Below, in pieces: positions 46,016 to 54,352 of a stretch of 64,000 nucleotides of DNA; positions within the stretch are counted from its first letter, which is position 1; the number at the start of each line of letters is the position of its first letter. Under the pieces are notes generated by a model. It did not search any database and was not told the DNA's origin. It saw only the letters and a list, made by a program, of their open reading frames with translations. The position numbers and the translations under genes were made by a program. Source of the DNA: Methylomarinum sp965277025 (GTDB lineage Bacteria; Pseudomonadota; Gammaproteobacteria; Methylococcales; Methylomonadaceae); the NCBI GenBank assembly GCA_965277025.1, contig OZ255706.1:1116001-1180000 (forward strand), given 5' to 3'.

Positions 46016-47237
46016 CTCTGTACATGACAAAAATTAACTTATGACAAATGAGTCTCATGTATTCCAGTGACAAAAGGTATGGGTTGCAAAAGAGCAATCA
46101 CTTTTCTAATCATCCTTTTTGATTGAGATAAGACATTAAACAACGTTGAGCGGATACAATCTAATCCATATCGAAACAGGCTTTGCGCGAGCCGCTGATG
46201 TGTTTTGGTTTTTATTGGTAACTCGCAATCATGTTTCCATTCGCCTGCTTTATGTGACCAACAGAAAGCAATAACGGGAAGTACTAACAATTTTTTGATC
46301 CGAAGATAACCGACTACACGCGTTTCCTCAAGTTTGAATCCCCGTCCTTTTAAACCGCCGAAAAGCGTTTCGATTTCCCAACGCAAGCCATAAATTTTAA
46401 TCGCATCAGGGTTCAAATGCTGACAGACGATGATTAATAACTCACCATCACTCAGCCGTAACCCACTGAGATAAATTGAACAATTTCCCAAATAGCGCGC
46501 TGTTGAGAGGTGTCGTGTGCTACCCGGCTTAAGCCCATAAAACAAACGCTCTACGCGTATTCGCTGGCCTTGGGCATTGGTTGTCCTGGCGTTGTTGCGA
46601 ATACGGATATAAAAGGGAATCTCTTGCTCAAACAACCAGCCCATCCATTCGTCTCCAATAAACTCCCGATCAGCCAAAAGACCTTTGATGTGATGTCGGC
46701 CAAACTGCGCAATAAAGCGTTTCATCAGCGCTATACGTTCCTTCGTATTAGAGTTGCCCCGCTTGTTTAAAGGCAACCAATACACAGGAATGGCGGCACC
46801 CCGATAAACCACGGCAAGCACCAGCAGATTAATATTGGTTTTACCCCACTTCCAATTCGTCCTGTCTAACGTCAGATAGTAATCCTGATCAGTGAAACCA
46901 AACAGTTTCATGATGAAATGAGCGACTTCATTGTAATCCAGCCAATGGTCACTGAAAAATCGTTGCATCCGTCGATATCGTGAGGAAATTTTTGCCCGAC
47001 GGGGAAAGAATACGGCGAGCTGGGCCAGATTGACCGTGCTAACTGCCATCAAAGCAATTAACATACCCACAAAACAAACGATTCTTGCCTTGTTCCATTG
47101 AAAGTGCTCAGTTAATATGACGGTCAGCTCGTTGATTTGTAATGTCCCGTTATTCATATTCGCTAAAACAAAATGCGGTATTTAATTACATTTCAACGAG
47201 CTACGCCAGCTTTTAATATTTTTTGTCATGTACAGAG
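46016..47237. mobile_element. IS4-family insertion sequence, 1222 bp
   Basis: Ends read CTCTGTACATGACAAAAA inward from both sides. The 9-bp duplication ACTTTCTAT is present at 46007-46015 and 47238-47246. A single intact transposase gene occupies the minus strand. It belongs to a different IS4-family lineage from the element at 4680-6094, with different ends and protein. Confidence 0.93.
46039..47157 (-). CDS. IS4-family transposase
   Basis: A 372-residue DDE transposase. The first Asp is in LTLDRTNWKWGKTNINLL, the second in GLLADREFIGDEWMGWL, and the YREK-type motif is YGLRWEIETLFGGLKGRGF. The frame is intact. Basic helical segments at the N-terminus (RRAKISSRYRRMQRFFSDHW) resemble those of IS10-like members. 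Confidence 0.92.
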   Translation of the reverse strand: MNNGTLQINELTVILTEHFQWNKARIVCFVGMLIALMAVSTVNLAQLAVFFPRRAKISSRYRRMQRFFSDHWLDYNEVAHFIMKLFGFTDQDYYLTLDRTNWKWGKTNINLLVLAVVYRGAAIPVYWLPLNKRGNSNTKERIALMKRFIAQFGRHHIKGLLADREFIGDEWMGWLFEQEIPFYIRIRNNARTTNAQGQRIRVERLFYGLKPGSTRHLSTARYLGNCSIYLSGLRLSDGELLIIVCQHLNPDAIKIYGLRWEIETLFGGLKGRGFKLEETRVVGYLRIKKLLVLPVIAFCWSHKAGEWKHDCELPIKTKTHQRLAQSLFRYGLDCIRSTLFNVLSQSKRMIRKVIALLQPIPFVTGIHETHLS

Positions 47238-47467
47238 ACTTTCTATAATGACTATTTATTGGGTAAATTAGGCATTGGTGATGCGATGATTCAGTCATGT
47301 CCTGAAGTTGTATATAAAATTCTGCATATTTCAGAAAAAAATGAGCAAGCATTACTGGATGAGATGATGTCCAAATTATCCGATATTGATCTTACCGTTA
47401 ATGCTCTTGTTGGTCTAAAACAGCATTAAAACATATATTCAATGTATAATTTCCCTTTGGTACTCAA

Positions 47468-47660
47468 GGGAAGTGCTGAAAAAATCTGCCATACTGTCAG
47501 CGACCGTAAAGCGTTGTTCTATTTTGGATTTTCCTATAATATCAATTACTTGTATATATCAATTTTGACGGCATATCAATTTACAACCCCTTCAATCCGA
47601 GAAAGAAAAATGGATGCTGTATTCCTGTCATGGGGATCTCGAATAAATCAGCGATTCCCC
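47468..47660 (+). repeat. Dispersed repeat, diverged copy C
   Basis: Begins GGGAAGTGCTGAAAAAATCT with GCCATACTGTCAGCG and ends AATAAATCAGCGATTCCCC, the same end sequences as the other copies, with an unrelated AT-rich middle. A 75-codon open frame crosses it but is not a gene. The 291-bp gap before mscS otherwise holds only a leader. Confidence 0.6.
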
Positions 47661-47720
47661 AAGCAATGATTTCTTGAAAACTAAAGATGGATGAACACAT
47701 ATTTTTAATCATAGGAAAAC

Positions 47721-49595
47721 ATGAATTATTCTGAAACTTCTGTATTGTTAAAATGGCTGCGAAATATTGCGGGTTTAAGTTTGTTGAGTGTTTTGCTTTT
47801 TGTTGCGCCGGTTTCGGCTCAGTCGCAGGTAGTGGATATTGTCAAGCAACTGGAACAAAATAAAGCGGCATTGACTCAGGAGAAAGATGAAGCAACACTC
47901 AATAAGCGGCTTGAACGGCAATCTGAGCTGCTGACTGATTTAATGCAGCAAATCAAGAAAACCCCCTTGCCTTCATTGCCGGCTGCGATTAGCGAGAAAC
48001 GGCGGAATTTCTTAAAATCCCGCATTGCCATCAATCAGGAGCGTGGAAATACACTGGTCGTACTGCGCGACAAGGCAGAACTCGAAAGTGCAAATACCAG
48101 GCAGGCGATCTGGGATTATTTACGCTATTTGAATAATGCCGCTAACAGTTATGCCAGTCTTGAGGACGTTGTTTCCTATTCACAAAAATTACTGGAAAAG
48201 AATCGTGAATTGGCCAAAGATTTACAATTACCAGATTCGGCATTGCTGGAATCGACTGCCGTCGTAAAAGAAGCAGAAAAAAATATCGCTGAGTTTGAGG
48301 TGGTCAATAGTGTTTTTCAGGATATTCTGGACTATGTCATCACCAACCCGAGGCAAGTCGTTTCAACCCACTGGTTTCAGGATTTATCACTGTTTTCGGC
48401 TATCAGCTATATCAACCAGTTTGACTGGGCTAAGGTCATTAATCAGAAATTAATGCCGCTTAATATTGATATTGGTGGTGTGTTCGTTTCGCTGGTCATT
48501 ATCCTGCTGGTCTATTTCAGCTATCCCTTCGTGTTTAAATGCACCAGCTGGTGTATTGAACGATATATTATCGATGAAGGGGAAGAAAATCAGGTTTTGA
48601 TTTATCATGAAATCCGTCGGCCAGCCAGAACGTTGCTGATATTTTTTGGCATCGATCTGGCGACTAATGCCTTTTTCTACCGAACGGATTACCGTCCTGT
48701 CATCGACAAAATAACATTCGTTATTTATTGTATTATCTTCGTCTGGTTACTGTTCAAGATTCTCGACAGTATGGTGCTGGTGCATATCAGTCATCTGAAA
48801 CGCTCCAACAAGGAGCTGAGAAAAGAGCTGTTCAATCTGGGGATCCAGGTCATCAAGGCCGTTATCCTGATCAGTGCGCTGGCAATATGCTTGAGTTATT
48901 TTGGCATCAATATCACCGCGATTTTATCAACATTGGGAATCGGTGGCCTGGCTTTTGCCTTGGCGGCCAAGGACACATTGTCCAATTTTTTTGGCGGCAT
49001 CACCATTTTATTTGACAATATTTACAGCATGGGTGATTGGGTGCAAATCGGCGATGTGGAAGGGACGGTTGCAGAAATAGGTCTGCGTAGCACAACGATC
49101 AGAACGTTCGATAATGCCCTGATTACCATTCCCAACTCACAGGTTTCCGTGGCCAGTGTCAAAAACTGGAATCGGCGGGCGGTGGGGCGGCGCATTAAAA
49201 TGTATATTGGGGTAACCTACGAAAGCAATATGGATGATATTCGCCAGGCTCTGGAGGATATTCGCACTATGTTGCAAGAACACCCCGGTATCGCCAACCC
49301 TAAACAAAAAAATGTCGTCAAACGTCGTCATTTCAGGTTGTCGTCACAGGAAGATTTACAAGGCATCAAGACCACGCAACTGGTCTTTTTAGATCGATTC
49401 AATGATTTCTCTATCGATATTCTGATTTATTGTTTTTCGCGCTCGGTCAAGTGGGAGGAATGGTTGGCAGTGAAAGAAGATGTATTGTTCAAACTGGATG
49501 AAATCATCAAGAAAAACAATCTGGAATTCGCTTATCCCACCCAGGTCTGGATTCAAAAAGGGTTAAGCTCCGAAAATGCACTGGTCAGCGTTTGA
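47721..49595 (+). CDS. Mechanosensitive channel, MscS family, long form
   Basis: A 624-residue membrane protein with a signal peptide (LLFVAPVSAQS) and a periplasmic coiled-coil region (KQLEQNKAALTQEKDEATL). Several spans lead to the MscS core: the pore helix segment STLGIGGLAFALAAKDTLSN and the beta domain GGITILFDNIYSMGDWVQIG with TTIRTFDNALITIPNS. It resembles the larger MscK/YbdG-type channels that release solutes under osmotic downshock. Upstream is the decayed HDOD gene. Confidence 0.92.
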   Translation: MNYSETSVLLKWLRNIAGLSLLSVLLFVAPVSAQSQVVDIVKQLEQNKAALTQEKDEATLNKRLERQSELLTDLMQQIKKTPLPSLPAAISEKRRNFLKSRIAINQERGNTLVVLRDKAELESANTRQAIWDYLRYLNNAANSYASLEDVVSYSQKLLEKNRELAKDLQLPDSALLESTAVVKEAEKNIAEFEVVNSVFQDILDYVITNPRQVVSTHWFQDLSLFSAISYINQFDWAKVINQKLMPLNIDIGGVFVSLVIILLVYFSYPFVFKCTSWCIERYIIDEGEENQVLIYHEIRRPARTLLIFFGIDLATNAFFYRTDYRPVIDKITFVIYCIIFVWLLFKILDSMVLVHISHLKRSNKELRKELFNLGIQVIKAVILISALAICLSYFGINITAILSTLGIGGLAFALAAKDTLSNFFGGITILFDNIYSMGDWVQIGDVEGTVAEIGLRSTTIRTFDNALITIPNSQVSVASVKNWNRRAVGRRIKMYIGVTYESNMDDIRQALEDIRTMLQEHPGIANPKQKNVVKRRHFRLSSQEDLQGIKTTQLVFLDRFNDFSIDILIYCFSRSVKWEEWLAVKEDVLFKLDEIIKKNNLEFAYPTQVWIQKGLSSENALVSV

Positions 49596-49694
49596 GAAAA
49601 TTCCAGCATATTGAACCCAGGGTCAGCGCATAAAAAGATCCTGTTAAAACAGCGAGTTCAGTATCATTCATGCAAAACTGTATGAGGAATCAAA

Positions 49695-50810
49695 ATGTCC
49701 CTGAGCCTGCAAGAAGCCTTTTCAAGCCTGGAAGACCCGCGAATTGAACGCCACAAGCGTCATCAACTGCTGGATATTATCGTACTGACCATCTGCGCGG
49801 TGGTCAGTGGCGCTGAAGGCCGGGAGGCCATAGAAGCCTTCGGCAAAGAGAAACAAGACTGGCTGCGGCAATGGATAGCGTTGGAAAACGGAATCCCCTC
49901 GCACGACTGCATTGCCCGCCTGATGTCACGGTTGCCGGCCGAGGAAGTCAGCGCCTGTTTCAGTCGCTGGGTGCAAAGTGTCGCCAGACTGACCGAGGGG
50001 GAAGTGGTTGCCATTGACGGCAAAACGGCGCGCCGGTCCTTTGATCAGGAGGACAAGATGGGCGCGATCCACATGGTCAGCGCCTGGGCAAGCCAGACGG
50101 GGCTCTCCCTGGGTCAGGTCAAAACACAGGAGAAGTCCAATGAAATTACCGCCATTCCCCGACTGTTGGCCATGCTGGAAATTAAAGGCTGCATCGTGAC
50201 CATTGACGCGATGGGATGCCAGGAAAAGATTGCTGGCAAGATCGTCGAGAAAGGGGCTGATTACGCCCTGGCGGTCAAGGGCAACCAGAAGTCCTTGCAT
50301 GAAGCGATCGTGGATTACTTTGCCGTGGCGGTGGATGGCGGTGTTGAGGACGGTCAGGCGCTACTGGGCCACCACGAACAGGTCGATGTCGGACACGGCC
50401 GGATTGAACAGCGCCGCTACTACCTGGCTGATTGTCTGGACACCTTGCCTTCGCCCCGGCGCTGGCAAGGACTCAAGGGCATTGGCATGGTGGCGTGTGA
50501 ACGCCAGATCGGCGAACGACAAACCATTGAGCGTCGCTACTACATCACCACGCTTGATAGTGTTGAAACCTTCGCCAACGCTGTGCGCTCCCACTGGGGC
50601 GTGGAGAACAGCCTGCATTGGGTATTGGATGTCACGTTTCGTGAAGACGAGTCACGAATTCGCAAGGGCGAATCACCGGGCAACTTCACTATCATCCGCC
50701 AATTGGCGCTCAATTGGCTCAAGCGCGAACCGTCGCGCCTGAGCATTAAGCGCAAGCGCTTCAAGGCAGCCCTCAGCGATGACTTCAGGACTCAAGTGAT
50801 ATTTGGGTGA
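49695..50810 (+). CDS. ISAs1-family transposase A (intact)
   Basis: A 371-residue transposase: LQEAFSSLEDPRIERHKRHQ, ICAVVSGAEGREAIEAFGK, DDE residues in VVAIDGKTARRSFD, CIVTIDAMGCQEKIAGKI and SHWGVENSLHWVLDVTF. The frame is complete. It follows the left terminal repeat by 77 bp and is 18 bp ahead of transposase B. Confidence 0.93.
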   Translation: MSLSLQEAFSSLEDPRIERHKRHQLLDIIVLTICAVVSGAEGREAIEAFGKEKQDWLRQWIALENGIPSHDCIARLMSRLPAEEVSACFSRWVQSVARLTEGEVVAIDGKTARRSFDQEDKMGAIHMVSAWASQTGLSLGQVKTQEKSNEITAIPRLLAMLEIKGCIVTIDAMGCQEKIAGKIVEKGADYALAVKGNQKSLHEAIVDYFAVAVDGGVEDGQALLGHHEQVDVGHGRIEQRRYYLADCLDTLPSPRRWQGLKGIGMVACERQIGERQTIERRYYITTLDSVETFANAVRSHWGVENSLHWVLDVTFREDESRIRKGESPGNFTIIRQLALNWLKREPSRLSIKRKRFKAALSDDFRTQVIFG

Positions 50811-50828
50811 GTTTTTTGGAGCACCCCG

Positions 50829-51970
50829 ATGCAGAAGATCGATCTGAGCGACCTGGAGATGGCCCGGTTGCGCGAACAGCTGGGCCGCTTACCCGAACCC
50901 CGCGGTGGACGCCGTCAGCTGCACCCCCTGCCGACGGTGCTGACCATCGCCCTGGCGGCCACCCTGGCCGGCGCCCGTGGCTATCTGGCCATCAGTGAGT
51001 ACGCCGCCCGCCTGACCCGGACGCAGCTCAAGCGCCTGCGGGCCTGTTTCGATCGCAGACAGCAACGCTTCGTGGTCCCCTCCGAGCCCACCTTCCGCCG
51101 CGTGCTCCAGCAGGTGGATCCGGTGGCGCTGGAGCAGGCCTTTTCCGCCTGGGTCCAGGCCAGCGCCCCGGCCGACGAACCCCTGGCCATCGACGGCAAG
51201 ACCCTCAAGGGCGCTCGCCGGGGCGATGGCCGCCAGACGCACCTGCTCGCCGCCCTGTTCCCTCGGCAGGGCACCGTCCTGGCACAGCGCGCGGTCGAGA
51301 CCAAGAGTAATGAGATCCCGGCCCCTGCGGGAGCTGCTCGATCCCCTCTCCATCGAGGGGCGTGTGGTCACCGCCGATGCGCTCCACACCCAACGCGAGA
51401 CCGCCCGCTTCCTGGTCGAGGAAAAGGGCGCGCACTACCTGTTCACGGTCAAGGACAACCAGAAAACCCTGGCCAACGATCTCAAGGCTTTCGACCGGGA
51501 ATCCATTCCCCCCTGAGCACACCACGGTGGACAAGGGACACGGTCGGATCGAGCAGCGCACCCTTCGCACCACCGTTGCGCTCAATGCCTATCTCGATTT
51601 CCCCCATGTGGGCCAGGTCTGCCGGATCGAACGCCAGGTTACCGTGTCCAAGACCGGCAGGACACGCACAGAACAGATCTTCTGCATCACTGATCTCACC
51701 CCGGAACAGGCCGACCCCGGGCAACTGCTGGCCCTCAACCGGGGGCACTGGAGTATCGAGAACCGCCTCCATTGGGTCCGCGATGTCACGTTCGATGAGG
51801 ACCGCTGCCAGGTTCGAAAGGGCCATGGCCCCCAGGTGCTCGCCTGCCTGCGAAACGCCGTCATCGGCCTGCTGCGTCGCCTGATCCGTCAGCCGCGGCA
51901 ATCCATCGCCAGCATGATCCGCCATTTTGCGGCCCATCCTGCGCTGGCGCTCGCTGTCTTCCTGCGCTGA
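50829..51970 (+). pseudogene. ISAs1-family transposase B (two frameshifts)
   Basis: A second, only distantly similar ISAs1 transposase with high GC: LREQLGRLPEPRGGRRQL, LAIDGKTLKGARRGDG, VVTADALHTQRETARFL and GHWSIENRLHWVRDVTFDED. The frame changes after KSNEIPA at about 51322, where a C4 run reads C3 in the family frame (KSNEIPALRELLDPL). It changes again after DRESIPP at about 51508-51513, where a C6 run should be C5 (to give EHTTVDKGHGRIEQR). Removing both bases restores one protein of about 380 residues. Confidence 0.9.
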
Positions 51971-51974
51971 CACG

Positions 51975-52180
51975 GCCGGCCCAGGTCGTCATCGGGGCCG
52001 ATGGTGATCGGCCAGGCCCCGGTATGGCCAATGACCATGGCAAACCGCCATTCGGCGGCTTTTTGCAGCCCAATCGACCGAATATCCCGCTTCAAGCCGG
52101 GAAACCTCACTACGCCAAGGCCCTGGATCAGGCTGGTTAAGGTGTGGCCGGGGGAGAGGCGATTTAGATGACGTCGTCCT
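51975..52180 (-). other. Unassigned minus-strand coding-like segment in the ISAs1 unit
   Basis: Reading leftward from the right terminal repeat, the minus strand is open and protein-like: SPGHTLTSLIQGLGVVRFPG, then SIGLQKAAEWRFAMVIGHTG and AWPITIGPDDD. No start codon or known family is evident. It may be the 3' remnant of a passenger or host gene captured between the transposase and the end. Chance opening through high GC is also possible. Confidence 0.35.
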
Positions 52181-52200
52181 GTTATGCGCTGGCCCTGATA

Positions 52201-52229
52201 TTGAACCTGGCTGTTATATCGGGCATAAT
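52201..52229 (+). promoter_or_regulatory. Sigma-70 promoter of panD at the ISAs1 border
   Basis: TTGAAC at 52201-52206 and CATAAT at 52224-52229 are separated by 17 bp. A transcript would start near 52236, about 23 bases before the panD ATG. The -35 box lies inside the right 10-bp target duplication, so transposition duplicated and preserved it. Confidence 0.65.
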
Positions 52230-52258
52230 GAAAAGTTTTCAACTGTAAGAACCAAAAA

Positions 52259-52639
52259 ATGCAGATAACCATGCTGAAAGCCAAACTTCATCGCGCCACA
52301 GTAACCCATGCGGAACTGGGCTATGAGGGGTCTTGCGCCATTGATGGCAATATTCTGGATTTTGCCGGGATCAGGGAATACGAACAGATACAGATCTACA
52401 ATATCAACAATGGCGAACGTTTCACCACCTATGCGATTCGTGCCGAAGAAGGCTCCGGCATCTTCTCGGTCAACGGTGCCGCAGCGCGGAGAGCTTGTCC
52501 TGGGGATCTGATTATTGTGTGTACGTTTGCCCAGCTAGATGAAAAAGAACTGGCAGATCTCAAACCAACCCTGGTGTATTTTGATGAAAACAATCAAATC
52601 ACTCATTCATCTCACTCTATACCTGTTCAAGCAGCCTGA
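52259..52639 (+). CDS. panD: Aspartate 1-decarboxylase
   Basis: Pyruvoyl-dependent enzyme making beta-alanine for PanC. The 126-residue proenzyme self-cleaves at Gly24-Ser25 in ELGYEGSCAID. MQITMLKAKLHRATVTHAEL at the start, YAIRAEEGSG, NGAAARRACPGDLIIVC and a variable C-terminus match the family. It completes the pathway begun by panB-panC. Confidence 0.96.
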   Translation: MQITMLKAKLHRATVTHAELGYEGSCAIDGNILDFAGIREYEQIQIYNINNGERFTTYAIRAEEGSGIFSVNGAAARRACPGDLIIVCTFAQLDEKELADLKPTLVYFDENNQITHSSHSIPVQAA

Positions 52640-52650
52640 TTGATCAGGCT
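52633..52650. terminator. Palindrome spanning the panD and fliW stop codons
   Basis: AGCCTGAT and ATCAGGCT form a perfect 8-bp stem around TG. The left arm contains the panD TGA and the right arm the fliW TGA of the convergent gene. There is no T-tract, so intrinsic termination is uncertain. Confidence 0.5.
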
Positions 52651-53114
52651 GTTGTCTCGGTCATATTGATTTCATTTTTTGTATCTTCTGTCAGCGTGAT
52701 GCTTTGCTCGAGTGAAGTAAAAACCTTCTGAAAACCAATTCGCTCATCGGCGTTGATGAGTAATGGCGAGCGGATTGAGCCTTTCACCGTTGGTTTGCTG
52801 TCGGCGCCTGCTTCATCGGTGTGCAACATGACCAATAAAATAATTTCAGACTGATCATCGAGTTTCAATAACCTGGATTCTTCATCGCTCAATGAAAAAT
52901 TGTAGTTGATATTGAATGTGGTCGGGGCTGTCACCGCAAAGGTCAGGTCAGCGTCATCAATTGATTGCAGCCAAAACAATGCATCGTTACCTTCCTGGTG
53001 AAACAGTTTAAAGCGTTTTTGATCCTCGAAACCAGGTAGGCCATTAGGAAAATGAATAATGCTTTCTGGGTCTATTTCTTGGTTGCCGAGCAGGCTGGAC
53101 TGGATTTCTATCAT
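52644..53114 (-). CDS. fliW: Flagellar assembly factor FliW
   Basis: A 156-residue protein: IIHFPNGLPGFEDQKRFKLF is the FliW N-terminal signature, and LFWLQSIDDADLTFAV follows. FliW binds flagellin and, in bacteria where it has been studied, antagonises CsrA. Neither flagellin nor csrA is nearby. The C-terminal extension after the SPLLINA segment is longer than usual. Confidence 0.88.
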   Translation of the reverse strand: MIEIQSSLLGNQEIDPESIIHFPNGLPGFEDQKRFKLFHQEGNDALFWLQSIDDADLTFAVTAPTTFNINYNFSLSDEESRLLKLDDQSEIILLVMLHTDEAGADSKPTVKGSIRSPLLINADERIGFQKVFTSLEQSITLTEDTKNEINMTETTA

Positions 53115-53158
53115 ATCTATATAGTGAGTTAAAGATTAGAAGAGTAGTGTATCTTAAA

Positions 53159-53228
53159 GGAAACGCTGAACAAATCATCCATGCTTTGCCAACGCCCACA
53201 AAGAATCGCGAATAAATCAGCGATTCCT
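53159..53228 (+). repeat. Dispersed repeat, short copy D
   Basis: AAGGAAACGCTGAACAAATC with ATCCATGCTTTGCCAACGCC is followed by AATAAATCAGCGATTCCTAA. This minimal copy shows the two ends GGAAACGCTGA and TCAGCGATTCC as near inverted repeats with only about 45 bp between. It sits between fliW and rlmH. Confidence 0.78.
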
Positions 53229-53306
53229 AAGGTATAACATAAAACAGCTCATTTACAAGTGTCGATAGAATTGCAACCTTTTACGCTTCTGTGTATTCTC
53301 GGGTTT

Positions 53307-53774
53307 ATGCAAATAAATATCATTGCCGTTGGAAACAGGATGCCTGACTGGGTGGAACAAGGTTATCAAGAGTACGCTAAACGTCTGCCGCGTGAATTCC
53401 GTTTGGCCTTAAAAGAAATTGCGCCAGGCAAGCGTGGCAAAAACAGTGACACCGTTAGAATTGTCAGGGATGAAGGGGAAAGAATGCTGCAAGCGACGCC
53501 GTCTGGCGCTCATATTGTGACACTGGACATCCCCGGCAAACCCTGGACTACAGAACAATTGTCAGATGCATTGCAACGCTGGCAAGACAATACTCAGCAA
53601 GTCGCCTTGATGATCGGCGGCCCGGAAGGTTTGGCTGAAGAAGTACGGCAACAGGCCAGGGAGTCCTGGAGCTTGTCACCCCTGACTTTTCCGCATCCTC
53701 TAGTGCGGGTGATTGTGGCCGAACAAATTTATCGGGCCTGGAGTATTCTAAAGTCACATCCTTATCACCGCTGA
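53307..53774 (+). CDS. rlmH: 23S rRNA m3-pseudouridine-1915 methyltransferase
   Basis: SPOUT methyltransferase acting on the 70S ribosome. The start MQINIIAVGNRMPDWVEQGY (53307) gives 155 residues, the family length; a 16-codon upstream extension is rejected. The SAM pocket is VALMIGGPEGLAEEV, and the C-terminus TFPHPLVRVIVAEQIYRAW with SILKSHPYHR is diagnostic. It overlaps maf by one base. Confidence 0.96.
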   Translation: MQINIIAVGNRMPDWVEQGYQEYAKRLPREFRLALKEIAPGKRGKNSDTVRIVRDEGERMLQATPSGAHIVTLDIPGKPWTTEQLSDALQRWQDNTQQVALMIGGPEGLAEEVRQQARESWSLSPLTFPHPLVRVIVAEQIYRAWSILKSHPYHR

Positions 53775-54352
53775 TGAAAAAACAAATCGTTTTGGCTTCT
53801 GTCTCGCCCAGGCGTCGGGAATTATTGGATCAAATCGGAGTCACTTATCAAGTGTTGCCGGTTGATGTTGATGAAACACCAGCGCCAGATGAACCTGCCG
53901 GGCAGTTCGTGCAACGCATTGCGGCGGCAAAATCAGCTGCATGTTTACAACAGTTTTCCCCGGACGTTCCTGTTTTGGCGGCCGATACTGCTGTCGTATT
54001 GGCTGAAAAAATCATGGGAAAACCACAAAATGCAGCCGATGCCGAAGCCATGTTGACAGCTTTGTCGGCAAAGACACATCAGGTCTATTCATCGGTTTCA
54101 TTGCGTTGTGGTGATGTTCATCAGGAAATTGTCAGTGTGACTGAAGTAAGCTTCAGAGCGCTGACTTTGGAAGAAATCCGGGCTTACTGGCTGACCGGGG
54201 AACCGGCAGATAAAGCCGGAGCATACGCTATTCAAGGTTTAGGGGCTATATTCGTTGAATCCATACAGGGCAGTTATAGTGGTGTTATGGGCTTGCCGTT
54301 ATTTGAAACCGCCAGACTGTTACAGCAACAAGGAATTCATATTATCCAATGA
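53774..54352 (+). CDS. maf: Maf-family nucleoside triphosphate pyrophosphatase
   Basis: Hydrolyses non-canonical or modified NTPs (the dTTP/UTP type by YhdE resemblance). The 192-residue protein starts KKQIVLASVSPRRRELLDQI, has the catalytic-base region VLAADTAVVLAEKIMGKPQN and ends with GSYSGVMGLPLFETARLL. It overlaps rlmH (TGATG) and rng (ATGA). The maf-rng-yhdP order matches E. coli yhdE-rng-yhdP. Confidence 0.94.
   Translation: MKKQIVLASVSPRRRELLDQIGVTYQVLPVDVDETPAPDEPAGQFVQRIAAAKSAACLQQFSPDVPVLAADTAVVLAEKIMGKPQNAADAEAMLTALSAKTHQVYSSVSLRCGDVHQEIVSVTEVSFRALTLEEIRAYWLTGEPADKAGAYAIQGLGAIFVESIQGSYSGVMGLPLFETARLLQQQGIHIIQ

Larger units (their letters stand above)
45263..47429 (+). pseudogene. 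HDOD-domain signalling protein, split by an IS4 element
   Basis: An HDOD domain, a degenerate HD-type output domain without the catalytic pair, fills residues 25-230: LPVLPEIAHRLMKLM, DPLLTSQVIRWANSPLYGY, IESVQDAISRVLGFDYV and AALLHNLGFLLLG. The 5' part ends at 46015 after LNLITFY. The 3' part resumes at 47247 with NDYLLGKLGIGDAMIQSCPE and stops at 47429. Removing the IS and one 9-bp duplication restores 311 residues in frame. It is coupled to the sigma-54 activator. Confidence 0.92.
49618..52197. mobile_element. Hybrid ISAs1-family unit with two transposase genes, 2580 bp
   Basis: The left end CAGGGTCAGCGCATAAAAAG and the right end (read inward) CAGGGCCAGCGCATAACAGG are matching inverted repeats. 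A 10-bp duplication ATATTGAACC flanks the unit at 49608-49617 and 52198-52207. Inside are one intact and one frameshifted ISAs1 transposase in tandem, with no internal repeat ends, plus an unassigned minus-strand frame. The unit is GC-richer than its surroundings. The right duplication forms part of the panD promoter. Confidence 0.88.

Noticed and set aside
47442..47669. A 75-codon frame downstream of the HDOD fragment
   Set aside because: It falls inside a diverged copy of the dispersed repeat and has no protein-like features.
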